A DNA stretch of 64,000 bases from Reddybacter sp041277045 (lineage in GTDB: Bacteria; Pseudomonadota; Gammaproteobacteria; Pseudomonadales; Porticoccaceae), in the NCBI GenBank assembly GCA_041277045.1, contig JBGFSY010000003.1, positions 1 through 64,000 of the forward strand, given 5' to 3'. Both the position numbers and the translations under genes were made by a program. The notes under the pieces are model-generated. The model saw only the letters and a program-made list of their open reading frames with translations. It was not told the DNA's origin and did no database searches. This document shows, piece after piece, positions 35,691 to 44,800 of the stretch. How positions within the stretch are numbered: position 1 is the stretch's first letter; each line of letters starts with the position of its first letter.

Positions 35691-35856
35691 CATTCCATCC
35701 ATCCCGGCCCCTTTCTCATGCGCATGTAGGAACAGGGTATGGATGATCTGGGTGAGCCTCAGGATATTGCCTATAGTTTGTATTTGGCCCGCGAAGAGTC
35801 GAAATGTTTTGCCGGGGCAGGGTTGGCTACTCGGTGGTGGCTTTATCGCCGAGTAA
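35691..35856 (+). pseudogene. C-terminal remnant of a short-chain dehydrogenase/reductase
   Basis: In one frame HSIHPGPFLMRM, an in-frame stop, then EQGMDDLGEPQDIAYSLYLA and REESKCFAGAGL. Shifting by +1 gives LLGGGFIAE and a stop at 35854. This reproduces the SDR C-terminal order: RVNxIxPG, then GEPxDIAxxxxYLAxxES, then GxxxxVDGGF. A premature stop and a frameshift mark it as dead. The N-terminal half with the cofactor and Ser-Tyr-Lys sites is missing. Confidence 0.75.
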
Positions 35857-36029
35857 ACGACCACGCGGTTTTTCCAAAAGCGGTCTTTCAACGGATGTGG
35901 GAAGGCCGTTGTCATTTCAGTGTTGTCTCGTTATATGTTCCGTATTTCTCTCCTTTGCCTGACATTTTTCCATCACCACACTGTGTTAAACTTAGCGTTC
36001 AGGTACTAGCCCTGAGGACAAACTATTAT

Positions 36030-36110
36030 TAACAAACTCCGAGCTCCGGGGCTCTAAACATCACCAGCAGTTTAACTCCCTGGTGATTATGAACCCGGCG
36101 CCGTGAATGC
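36030..36110 (+). promoter_or_regulatory. Possible molybdenum-cofactor (Moco) RNA element upstream of moaA
   Basis: The leader contains ACTCCGAGC, a GAGC/GCTC hairpin (36041-36054), the string CTCTAAACATC, a perfect 8-bp stem ATCACCAG/CTGGTGAT (36060-36067 with 36080-36087) and GAACCCGGCGCCG, which could pair with CCGGG at 36046-36050. Position directly before moaA and the CTCCGAGC string recall the Moco RNA motif of gammaproteobacteria. The match is from memory and was not tested against a covariance model. Confidence 0.42.
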
Positions 36111-36205
36111 TGTCTTTGCTCAATGCGATTTGTGTTGGCTGGCAGACGATTCAGAGGGATAGCGGGGAAACCTCCTATCCTCCCGACATTGGAAAGGTGT
36201 TTGAT

Positions 36206-37189
36206 ATGTTACAAGACTACTTCGGGCGCGAGTTCCGTTACTTGCGCCTGTCTGTCACCGATGTTTGCAACTTTAGCTGCAATTATTGTCTGCCCGATGG
36301 CTATCAAGGGGATAGCGGTCGCGAGGGCGGCGGTTTTTTGCGCCTTGAAGAAATTCGCAATATCGCCGCTGCTTTTGCCGAGGCGGGTACCCGCAAAATC
36401 CGTATTACCGGGGGCGAGCCCTCGGTGCGTAGCGACTTGCCCGAGATTATTGCCGCTGTTAAACAAACGCCGGGTATTGAAAAAGTGGTGATCACCACCA
36501 ATGGCTATAAGCTGCCCGAGCGTATTGAGAACTGGATTGATGCCGGCCTCGACGGCCTCAATTTAAGTATCGACAGTCTCGACCCCTCAATCTTTCAGGC
36601 AATTACCGGCCATCACCGTTTGCAGGAATTACTCGATGGTCTCGATCGGGCCGCCGAACTTGGCCTGAGTTCGATCAAAGTCAACGCGGTGATGATGCGC
36701 GCTTATAACGGCAATCAAATCGACCAGTTCCTCAATTGGGTGAAACACAAACCCCTCACCCTGCGTTTTATCGAGTTAATGCAAACTGGCGATAATGAGG
36801 CGTTTTATCAGCGCAATCATGTTTCTGGTGAATCGATTAAACAGCGCCTGTTGAGCGAGGGTTGGGAGCAAGCCCTGTGCGGCAAAGATGCAGGCCCGGC
36901 TGAAGAGTTTTACCACCCCGATTATCAGGGCCGTATCGGCTTGATTATGCCCTACAGCAAGGACTTTTGTGCCACGTGTAATCGTCTGCGCATCAGCGCC
37001 ACGGGCAAGCTTCATTTATGCCTGTTTTCTGATAAGGGCATTGAGCTTCGCCAGCTGCTACAGCACGAAGATCAAAAAGACGAATTAATTGCCTATATGC
37101 AGGCGCAGTTAAATGACAAAGAAGTGAGCCACTATTTACAGGACGGTTACACCGGTGGCACCCGCCATCTGGCCATGCTTGGTGGTTAA
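36206..37189 (+). CDS. moaA: GTP 3',8-cyclase MoaA (radical SAM)
   Basis: A 327-residue enzyme turning GTP into 3',8-cyclo-dihydro-GTP, the first step of molybdopterin synthesis. The radical SAM cluster CNFSCNYC lies near residue 21. ITGGEPSVRSDLPEI is the SAM-binding GGEP block. The C-terminal cluster CATCNRLRISATGKLHLCLF binds GTP. The C-terminal double glycine (LGG) is present. The ATG at 36206 is supported by GGAAAGG 8 bases upstream; an earlier frame start at 36107 would cover the structured leader. Confidence 0.95.
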   Translation: MLQDYFGREFRYLRLSVTDVCNFSCNYCLPDGYQGDSGREGGGFLRLEEIRNIAAAFAEAGTRKIRITGGEPSVRSDLPEIIAAVKQTPGIEKVVITTNGYKLPERIENWIDAGLDGLNLSIDSLDPSIFQAITGHHRLQELLDGLDRAAELGLSSIKVNAVMMRAYNGNQIDQFLNWVKHKPLTLRFIELMQTGDNEAFYQRNHVSGESIKQRLLSEGWEQALCGKDAGPAEEFYHPDYQGRIGLIMPYSKDFCATCNRLRISATGKLHLCLFSDKGIELRQLLQHEDQKDELIAYMQAQLNDKEVSHYLQDGYTGGTRHLAMLGG

Positions 37190-37220
37190 TCAATAAACAG
37201 TAAGTGAAGGAGATTAACGG

Positions 37221-37775
37221 ATGGCAAAGAATTACGCGGAAAACTTTCAGCCTTTGACGATCGCAGTATTAACGGTTTCCGACAGTCGCAATGAAGACAC
37301 CGACACCTCGGGTAAACACCTGGTTGATAGCCTAAAAACGGCGGGCCACCAGTTGGGCGAGAAAGTCATTCTCAAAGATGAGCTTTATCAGATTCGCGCC
37401 CTGGTCGCCCGCTGGATAGCCTCGGAAGATATTCAGGTAGTGTTGATTACCGGCGGCACCGGCTTTACCGGACGAGATTCCACTCCCCAAGCGGTTGAGC
37501 CTTTGTTTGATGTGACTATCGATGGTTACGGCGAATTGTTTCGCCAGATTTCCTATCAGGATATTGGCACCTCTACCGTGCAGTCGCGGGCATTGGGCGG
37601 GCTGTCTAATGGCACTTTGGTGTTCTGTATGCCCGGCTCGACCAATGCTTGTCGCACCGCCTGGGATGGCATTATTGCCCAGCAACTCGACGCCAGCCAC
37701 CGGCCCTGTAATTTTGTCGCTCAGTTAAAAGCTACCAGCGGTGTTGATTGCGGTAGCCGCGAAGAGCTGGATTAA
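37221..37775 (+). CDS. moaB: Molybdopterin adenylyltransferase-like MoaB
   Basis: A 184-residue MogA/MoaB-fold protein. VLTVSDSRNEDTDTSGKHLV, LITGGTGFTGRDSTPQAVEPL and FCMPGSTNACRTAWDGII are family blocks. In enterics MoaB itself is dispensable and may be inactive, while in other bacteria it adenylylates molybdopterin. Second gene of the moa operon. Confidence 0.93.
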   Translation: MAKNYAENFQPLTIAVLTVSDSRNEDTDTSGKHLVDSLKTAGHQLGEKVILKDELYQIRALVARWIASEDIQVVLITGGTGFTGRDSTPQAVEPLFDVTIDGYGELFRQISYQDIGTSTVQSRALGGLSNGTLVFCMPGSTNACRTAWDGIIAQQLDASHRPCNFVAQLKATSGVDCGSREELD

Positions 37776-37817
37776 ACAAATTTATTTTAAAGTGTTAGTT
37801 AACAGTAAGGCTCAGCC

Positions 37818-38321
37818 ATGTCCGAATTAAGTCATGTTAACCAGGCCGGTGAAGCGGCCATGGTTGATGTCAGTGGCAAAGCGACCACTACACGTATCGC
37901 CGTCGCCGAAGGCTATGTGCGCATGCGCGCAGAGACCCTGTCACTAATACAGGAGGGCGGCCACGCCAAGGGTGATGTACTTGCGGTGGCGCGCATCGCC
38001 GGTATTCAAGGTGCCAAGCGTTGCCCCGAGTTAATCCCTCTCTGTCACACCCTGTTGCTTTCTAAAGTACAGGTCGATTTCGAAATACAGCTTGAAAATA
38101 GTGCTGTTCGGATTGAAACACTGTGTAAGCTGGACGGTAAAACCGGCGTTGAAATGGAAGCGCTTACCGCTGTATCGGTCGCGGCATTAACCCTGTTTGA
38201 TATGTGCAAAGCTGTTGACCCTGGCATGACCATCGACGGCATTCGTGTATTAACCAAAGAGGGCGGCAAGACCGGCCCCTGGCAGCGTAGCGATGCGAGT
38301 ATTGGCGGAGAGCCAGGGTGA
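37818..38321 (+). CDS. moaC: Cyclic pyranopterin monophosphate synthase MoaC
   Basis: A 167-residue partner of MoaA that completes cPMP. ELSHVNQAGEAAMVDVSGK, IAGIQGAKRCPELIPLCHTL and KTGVEMEALTAVSVAALT are invariant blocks. Its stop overlaps the GTG of moaD (GTGA). Confidence 0.96.
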   Translation: MSELSHVNQAGEAAMVDVSGKATTTRIAVAEGYVRMRAETLSLIQEGGHAKGDVLAVARIAGIQGAKRCPELIPLCHTLLLSKVQVDFEIQLENSAVRIETLCKLDGKTGVEMEALTAVSVAALTLFDMCKAVDPGMTIDGIRVLTKEGGKTGPWQRSDASIGGEPG

Positions 38322-38566
38322 TTAAAATATTATTTTTTGCCCAGCTGCGCGAGATGCTTGAGCTGGAGTCGCTAGAGTTTGACCTGCACCAAGCGATCAG
38401 CGTTGGCGAACTCAAGAAACAACTCGCTGAAAAAGGCGGTCGTTGGCAATTGATGTTTGCCGAGCAAGAAGTGTTAGTGGCTGTTAATCAAGTGATTAGC
38501 GATGATGACTCTATTTTAAAGGGTGGTGATGAGGTGGCATTTTTTCCACCCGTTACGGGTGGCTGA
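38318..38566 (+). CDS. moaD: Molybdopterin synthase sulfur-carrier subunit MoaD
   Basis: An 82-residue ubiquitin-like sulfur carrier. VIKILFFAQLREMLELESLE at the start, AVNQVI in the middle and the required C-terminal GG in FFPPVTGG, which receives the thiocarboxylate. GTG start overlapping moaC. Its usual partner moaE does not follow. Confidence 0.94.
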   Translation: MIKILFFAQLREMLELESLEFDLHQAISVGELKKQLAEKGGRWQLMFAEQEVLVAVNQVISDDDSILKGGDEVAFFPPVTGG

Positions 38567-38571
38567 TAGTC

Positions 38572-38979
38572 TTACTCTGCCACTGCTTTATTGTTAAACC
38601 AGGCAGACGATTCCGGCCTATAGAGCAATATCATGGCGGTGACAAAGAGCATGGCTTGTATTAGGCCCAGGCCATTATTCAATAGACTGTGTTTAATGGC
38701 ATCAAACATCGGCAGAATGGAAAATGGTATTTCCACAATAAGAATAATCAGTAGTGTAATCCTCGCCCAGTTCTGCTGTTTGCTGAGCTGGTAAATAAAA
38801 TAGCTCGATAGTACAAATGTTAGGGCGTGTATTAAGTGCGTCATGCCAACCGACCTGACTTCGATATGGTTGATGATATTGATGATCATACGGACGACAC
38901 CAATTGCCACTACACCGTAAAGTAGCTTAACGGCGAGATCGACTTTTTGGGGTAGTGCTGATATCTGTTGATTAGTCAT
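38572..38979 (-). CDS. Hypothetical four-span membrane protein
   Basis: A 135-residue protein with hydrophobic segments at about residues 15-35, 45-65, 72-92 and 100-120. It ends 6 bases from moaD in convergent orientation. No family recognised; a membrane role is all that can be said. Confidence 0.6.
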   Translation of the reverse strand: MTNQQISALPQKVDLAVKLLYGVVAIGVVRMIINIINHIEVRSVGMTHLIHALTFVLSSYFIYQLSKQQNWARITLLIILIVEIPFSILPMFDAIKHSLLNNGLGLIQAMLFVTAMILLYRPESSAWFNNKAVAE

Positions 38980-39036
38980 TCGCGGCTTGATCCCTTATAT
39001 CGATTTAAATAATTAATGGTCTACCTTGTTGTGCTG

Positions 39037-39534
39037 CTATGGGTGGATTTCAATGGGGGTGCCGCTGTCAACGGATTCCCATACTTGCTGCATATCTTCG
39101 TCGCTAAGCGCTATGCAGCCATCGGTCCAGTTAAAAAAACGACTGATTGGCGCGGCCCAGCCCCAGTTGTTGGCCTGACCGTGAATCATAATGTCGCCAC
39201 CGGGGTCGACACCGAGTTTTCGGGCGGTGCTACGGTCTTTGGAATTTGGGTAGGAAACATGGATCGATTTATAGAAGGCACTGTTTGCGTTTTTATAATC
39301 GAGCATATAGGGCCCTTCGGGTGTTTTTTCATCGCCTTGCTGCTGTTTGTGACCGATGGGCTCTGCTCCAAAGGTGACATTGAATTTGGCAAGTACCTCG
39401 CCTTTTCTCATAAGAAAGAGGATGCGCTCACTTTTATAGACCGTCACGATATCGGCTTTATCTATGGCGTAAGTTGGCGTAGCGCCTATGAGTAGGCTTT
39501 GCAGAATAAAGAGGATTAGAAACCGCTTTGGCAT
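39037..39534 (-). CDS. L,D-transpeptidase (YkuD/ErfK family), exported
   Basis: A 165-residue protein with signal peptide MPKRFLILFILQSLLIGATP (cleavage after TYA). The YkuD catalytic core is visible: GDIMIHGQANNWGW and FNWTDGCIALSDEDMQQVW, giving His and Cys of the HG...(S/T)xGC motif. Such enzymes cross-link or anchor peptidoglycan in the periplasm. A paralog lies 20 bases upstream on the same strand. Confidence 0.88.
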   Translation of the reverse strand: MPKRFLILFILQSLLIGATPTYAIDKADIVTVYKSERILFLMRKGEVLAKFNVTFGAEPIGHKQQQGDEKTPEGPYMLDYKNANSAFYKSIHVSYPNSKDRSTARKLGVDPGGDIMIHGQANNWGWAAPISRFFNWTDGCIALSDEDMQQVWESVDSGTPIEIHP

Positions 39535-39554
39535 ATTGAGTCGTTTCCGTAGCG

Positions 39555-40034
39555 TTATTCTTTATCGGCCAAAATAATGATGGGTGTGCCTACAGGTGCC
39601 CAGTCAAATAAGGCTTTGGCATTATCGTCCGTCAGCCCGATGCAACCCTTCGAGCCCACAGATTCGTTAAGGTAGGCGTGAAGATAGGATCGCAGCACCG
39701 ACATGTGGGTGCCGTGTATGGCTTTGCCGTCTATGCTGAAAAACATCGAATAGGGCATTTCAGAGCCATAGGCTTTACTGGTGTATTTTTCGTGCTTTCT
39801 CAGTACGCCAAAAGTGCCGAGAGTGGTTTCCTTTCCCGGCTGGCCACTAACAATATCGAAGGAATATACCTGCTTGCCGTTTTCCAGGGCAACGAGGGTT
39901 TGTGGTTCAATATAGACTCTAATTTCCTTTGCGATATTTTCTTCGGAGCTGCTGACTGTTTGCGTTAGACAAAGAGATATACTCAGACAAGCAAGCCGCC
40001 AAAACTGTCGGTAAGGCAGGGAAAAATGTCGCAT
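39555..40034 (-). CDS. Second L,D-transpeptidase (YkuD family), exported
   Basis: A 159-residue protein with signal segment LACLSISLCLTQTVSSS. Catalytic motif KAIHGTHM...GSKGCIGLTDDNAKALFDW, ending VGTPIIIL. The ATG at 40034 is preferred over 40046 because GAGG lies 6 bases before it. It is clearly different in sequence from the neighbouring paralog, so this is an old duplication or two recruited enzymes. The 243 bases upstream (40035-40277) hold no gene; an ATCACGC/GCGTGAT inverted pair lies at 40171-40195. Confidence 0.88.
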   Translation of the reverse strand: MRHFSLPYRQFWRLACLSISLCLTQTVSSSEENIAKEIRVYIEPQTLVALENGKQVYSFDIVSGQPGKETTLGTFGVLRKHEKYTSKAYGSEMPYSMFFSIDGKAIHGTHMSVLRSYLHAYLNESVGSKGCIGLTDDNAKALFDWAPVGTPIIILADKE

Positions 40035-40277
40035 CGCACACCTCATATTGTCAGGGGAAAAGAAACTGATTTCATGAGCCGGTATATATAGAGGCCTGGT
40101 CTTGCAGTTGCCCGGGCCTGATTTCGTTCATTTGTTCAGTGCTTGTTCCAGCGGTAATTGAGCCTTGTGGATCACGCGGTGTTGTAATGCGTGATGTTAG
40201 GTTCAATTACCTTTGTTTTAGGTGTGGAAAGCAAGAATAATTTTTTAAGGTTCAATGGGGCAGGGCTTGTCTTTTTA

Positions 40278-40772
40278 TTATTTGAGTTGTTTGTTCATCC
40301 GGTCAACCCAGGCCATGCCAATGGCGGAGACAACAAAGGTTAGGTGAATAATCACGTACCACATCAGTTTGTCGTTCTCGATTTCTGTGGCATTCATGAA
40401 TTTCTTAAGTAAGTGAATCGAAGAGATGGCAATAATTGAAGCGGCGACTTTTTGTTTCAGTGAGCCAGCATCTAATTTTCCCAACCACGATAGTTTTTCA
40501 TCGCCGTCATCGATATTGATGCGTGAGACAAAATTTTCGTAACCACTTAGCATCACCATGACCACCAATCCGCCGACCAGGGCGAGGTCGACTAAGGATA
40601 AAATAACCAGTACCAGGTCTGACTCTGTGGTACTAAAAATAAGTGGGAAGAAGTGTAGTGCTTCCTGGAAGAATTTAAATGTCAATAATACCAAGGCTAA
40701 ACTTAGCCCGAGATATAAAGGAGCCAGTACCCAGCGAGCTGCGTACAAAAGTTTTTCAATTTTTGCTTCCAT
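40278..40772 (-). CDS. UPF0114 (YqhA) family membrane protein
   Basis: A 164-residue inner-membrane protein with four spans. MEAKIEKLLYAARWVLAPLY followed by LGLSLAL and the conserved VVMVMLSGYENFVSRI block define the YqhA/UPF0114 family, of unknown function. The start at 40772 (GGA ribosome site, matches family N-termini) is preferred over 40862, which would overlap csiV. Confidence 0.88.
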   Translation of the reverse strand: MEAKIEKLLYAARWVLAPLYLGLSLALVLLTFKFFQEALHFFPLIFSTTESDLVLVILSLVDLALVGGLVVMVMLSGYENFVSRINIDDGDEKLSWLGKLDAGSLKQKVAASIIAISSIHLLKKFMNATEIENDKLMWYVIIHLTFVVSAIGMAWVDRMNKQLK

Positions 40773-40836
40773 GGTAATTCCGATGGCTTTGTTAATGGGC
40801 TGGTTGTCTTTCAGCGCAGTGTTTATTTCACTGCTA

Positions 40837-41820
40837 TTAATCGAGGGCTGGGTTTGTTCCAAACACAGGATTATCAGTGCTTGTTTGCTCAGTTGATTCC
40901 GACGCCTCAGTTTCAGGTTTGGGTAGGTCTTTCACAATAGGCGCTTTGCTGCGGCTTACTTTAAGTAATAAACCCATCTTCGGGTGGTCGAAATAATGTA
41001 GCTTATTGAGTTTAAGGCGACTGGCTTGCTTGAGAAGAATGATTTCTTCAATGTTTCTCTCTACTACATCTACTACATCTACTACATCTACTACATCTAC
41101 TACATCTACTACATCTACTACATCTAAGGCATCTACGGTTATAGGGTTTAGCACCTTATTGCTGCTTTGTTCTTCAGTTGCTATCTTTGATAGAGCGATA
41201 GGTGACGTGGGTGGTTGTGGCCATGGTGTTGGCGCCGGTAGCAGCAGGTCTGTACCGGGAGGGGTTTGCAATGAATATTCCGCCGTTAATGCAGTATTTT
41301 CGAGTGGCTGAGGGTTGGTTGATTCCAGGGCTGTAGCGTAACTCACCTGCCAAATATTACTTTCCATATGCAGGTAGCTAGACAGGTAAACACGCAGACT
41401 GCCATTGATAGCCGTATTTTTCCCGGCAATATCGATATTGATCCAGGGCGCAGCCGTCGGGGCTAACCCCGGTTGTTGCCAAGCTTTATGGAAGAGCACA
41501 TTGTAAACACCGGTGCGATTGAGTGAATAAACATCCGGGCCAAGTTCTCGCTCGTCCTCGGGCAGAGCGACAAAACCGGCAAGATTATTGTCGAGGTCAA
41601 TCACATTTTCGGGGTAGCTCATGACGATATCGCGGGAGGCGAGTTCATCACCAAAGACATCGCGTTGAGTGAAAATAATCACTTCGACCTTGTACCATTT
41701 CTGTACGGGCCTGGCCGCTGCCTTGTTGTCATTATCAGTGTCGCTAGCGTGGCTGAGGCTCGCCAGTAGTGTTAATAGCGACAGTGTTACTGAGGCTATT
41801 AATTTTGTCGGTAGATTCAT
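40837..41820 (-). CDS. csiV: CsiV family periplasmic peptidoglycan-binding protein
   Basis: A 327-residue exported protein with signal peptide (about 1-25, ending ASLSHA). WYKVEVIIFTQRDVFGDELA and the SLRVYLSSYLHMES strand match the CsiV family, which in Vibrio binds peptidoglycan and is needed for growth with D-amino acids. Residues about 229-252 are a tandem Asp-Val-Val repeat made by a 9-bp minisatellite (41061-41123). C-terminal KLNKLHYFDHPKMGLLLKVS is conserved. Its ATG overlaps the mfd stop by one base, so it is co-transcribed with mfd. Confidence 0.85.
   Translation of the reverse strand: MNLPTKLIASVTLSLLTLLASLSHASDTDNDNKAAARPVQKWYKVEVIIFTQRDVFGDELASRDIVMSYPENVIDLDNNLAGFVALPEDERELGPDVYSLNRTGVYNVLFHKAWQQPGLAPTAAPWINIDIAGKNTAINGSLRVYLSSYLHMESNIWQVSYATALESTNPQPLENTALTAEYSLQTPPGTDLLLPAPTPWPQPPTSPIALSKIATEEQSSNKVLNPITVDALDVVDVVDVVDVVDVVDVVDVVERNIEEIILLKQASRLKLNKLHYFDHPKMGLLLKVSRSKAPIVKDLPKPETEASESTEQTSTDNPVFGTNPALD
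41061..41123. repeat. 9-bp minisatellite, seven perfect copies, inside csiV
   Basis: CTACTACAT is repeated seven times without change, followed by a degenerate eighth copy (CTAAGGCAT, 41124-41132). On the coding strand each unit reads as Val-Asp-Val, so changes in copy number keep the reading frame. Confidence 0.97.
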
Positions 41821-44800
41821 TAAGCAACCTGTTTTTGTTGGGGCGCGAGTAGCTCGAGTAATTCTTCGCAGTTTTGTAGCCGCTCTTCGGCCGTGTGCAT
41901 ATCAACGTTATAACGTAATTGTGTCGCACCCTGTAGTCGAAAGATATCGCCTTGCTGCTGCACCAGTGCAACGATGGTCATCGGTTCGACGGCGGTTTCT
42001 TTGCCAAATTCAACGGTGCCACCACCGGCACCGGCCTGTAATTTGACGATGCCCAGTTGTTCGGCACGATGGCGCAGGCTGGTAACGCGGAACAGGTTTT
42101 TAACCGGGTCGGGCAAGAGGCCGAAGCGGTCGATCATTTCAACTTGTAACTCGCGTAGCTGGGCGGCATTTTCGGTACTGCCGATGCGTTTATAAAGAAT
42201 CAGACGGGTGTGAATGTCGGGCAAATAATCGTCAGGGATGAGTGCGGGGATATTGAGATTAACATCGACCACGGGATTGAGGGCGCTGTCGATGTCCGGC
42301 GTTTTACCGTCGCGAATGGCGTTCACGGCGCGTTCGAGTAAATCCATGTACAGCGAAAAGCCAATACTGTGAATGTGCCCGCTTTGACCATCGCCGAGTA
42401 ATTCACCGGCACCACGTATCTCTAAATCGTGTGTGGCGAGGGTAAAGCCGGAGCCCAATTGGTCGGCGGCGCTAATGGCTTCGAGTCGCTTGCGGGCATC
42501 GGTGCTCATTTGCTTGGGGTCGGGCGTGAGTAAATAGGCGTAAGCCTGATGGTGGGAGCGTCCAACGCGGCCGCGCAACTGGTGCAGCTGCGCAAGACCG
42601 AGTTTGTCGGCCCTGTCGATAATAATAGTGTTGGCGCTGGGCACGTCGATGCCGGTTTCGATAATCGTGGTGCAGACCAAAATATTGCAGCGCTGGTGAT
42701 AGAAGTCGGCCATGACTTTTTCCAGATCGCGCTCGCGCATTTGGCCGTGGGCAATATCGATGCGCGCCTCGGGCAGCATGGCTTGAAGTTCACTGGCCGT
42801 GCGCTCGATACTCTTCACCTCGTTGTGCAGGTAGTAAACCTGCCCGCCACGCAGTACCTCGCGCAGTATCGCCTCGCGTACCACGCGGGTTTCATTTTGA
42901 TGAACAAAGGTTTTAACGGACAGGCGTCGCGCCGGTGGCGTGGCAATAATGGATAAATCGCGAATGCCACCCATGGCCATATTGAGGGTGCGGGGGATGG
43001 GGGTGGCGGTGAGGGTGAGAATATCGACCTCGCTGCGCAGTGATTTGAGTTTCTCTTTTTGATTAACCCCAAAGCGATGTTCTTCATCGATAACCAGCAG
43101 GCCGAGGTCGCGGTATTTGATTTTGCTGTTCAGCAATTTATGGGTGCCGATGAGAATGTCGATGTCGCCGCTGGCGGTTTTCTCGAACACAGCATCGTGT
43201 TCTTTCGCGGTTTTAAAACGAGAAATTACTTCGATATTGACCGGCCAGTTGGCGAAGCGGTCATTGAAATTGTCGTGGTGCTGCTGGGCGAGCAGGGTCG
43301 TCGGCACCAGTATGACAATCTGCTTATTGTTGCTGACGGCAATAAAGGCAGCGCGCATGGCGACTTCGGTTTTACCAAAACCGACATCGCCGCAAATTAG
43401 TCTATCCATGGGCTGGTCGCCGGTCATATCGGCGCACACGGCCTCGATGGCATCGAGCTGATCGGGGGTCTCTTCAAAGGGGAATTCGGCGGAAAAGGTG
43501 CGGTAGTCGTCGGTCGACATTTCGTAGTTAAAGCCTTCGCGGGCCTCGCGGCGGGCGTAAATATTGAGCAGCTCGGCGGCGGTGTCGCGAATCTGTTTTG
43601 CGGCTTTTTCTTTGGCCTTTTGCCAGCGTTCGCTACCCAATATATGTAGCGGGGCTGTATCGGCATCGCCACCGCTGTAACGGCTGATTAAATGCAGGTT
43701 GGCCACGGGCACGTAAAGCTTGGCCTCGTTGGCGTAGTGTAATTCGAGAAACTCCAATGGCTCGCCGTCCATTTCCATGGTGGTTAAACCGGCGTAGCGA
43801 CCGACGCCGTGATCGATGTGTACCACCGGTGCACCGATTTGCAGTTCGGTGAGGTTTTTAACAATTTGCTCGGCGCCTTCTTTCTGCCGGGAGCGACGGC
43901 GGCGCTGCAGAATTTGCTGGCCAAATAATTCACTTTCGCTAATTAAATTAACCGCGGGTGTGTCGAGTTGCAAGCCGCGCTCGAGGGGGTAGACGGTAAT
44001 ACAGATTGAGGCTTTATCGTCACAAAAGGCCTGCCATGAATCGACGGCGCTGGGTGTTACGCCAATGCCTGTTAATAGCTCCAGTAATACTTCGCGGCGG
44101 CCGGGGGACTCGGCGCAAAATAGGGTGCGCGCTTCGGTCTCCAAAAGAAAAGTGTCGAGTTTATCGAGGGGCTGGCTGGCCTTGCTGTCGATACTGAGTT
44201 CGGGCAAGAGCTGGGTGGCAAAGTTATAGTTGGCGCTGGCGGCTTCAAGGCTCTGGTATTGAATGTCGGTGCGCGGCAGCTTGCCGATGGCGCCGAATAA
44301 TTCATCAACCGGCATAAACAGTTGGGCAGGTTTGAGCAATGGTCGTGTGGGGTCAACGCCATAGGATTCGTAGCGGTCGGCAGCTTCATGCCAAAAGCTG
44401 CTGGCGGCAGTATTAATTTCGCTATCGGCAAATAACAGGGTGTTGGCGGGCAGGTGTTCAAACAGGGTGGCGGTGTGCTCGAAAAACAGGGGTAAATAAT
44501 ATTCGATGCCGCTGGGCGTATTGCCGCTACGAATGTTTTGATAAAGGGTGCAATCGCGGGGGTCGGCATCAAATTGCAGATGCCAGTTGTCGAGAAAACG
44601 CTTGGTGCCAGCGTCGGTTTGCGGGAATTCTTTCGCTGGCAGCAGGGCGATGCTGTCGGTTTTCTCCAGCGTCAGTTGGCTCTCGGCATCAAAGCTACGC
44701 AGGGTTTCTATTTCATCGTCGAACAGGTCGATGCGAAAGGGGTGTTTTGAACCCATGGGAAAAACATCGATCAGCGCGCCGCGTACTGCGTATTCGCCGT

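Larger units (their letters stand above)
35583..36205. other. Intergenic region: SDR remnant plus moaA leader
   Basis: This 623-base stretch has no intact gene. Its first third carries a frameshifted dehydrogenase relic, and its last third a structured leader in front of moaA. The region between (about 35860-36020) shows nothing recognisable. Confidence 0.7.

Noticed and set aside
35739..36032. 97-codon open frame as a real gene
   Set aside because: Only its first third matches an SDR C-terminus; the rest is the out-of-frame continuation after a frameshift. Annotated as part of a pseudogene.
40171..40195. ATCACGC/GCGTGAT hairpin as a terminator of the YqhA-like gene
   Set aside because: Seven-base stem with an 11-base loop and no T-run on the relevant strand; could equally be an operator or chance.
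41061..41132. CRISPR-like array
   Set aside because: The 9-base units are contiguous without spacers and lie in a coding frame; it is a minisatellite.
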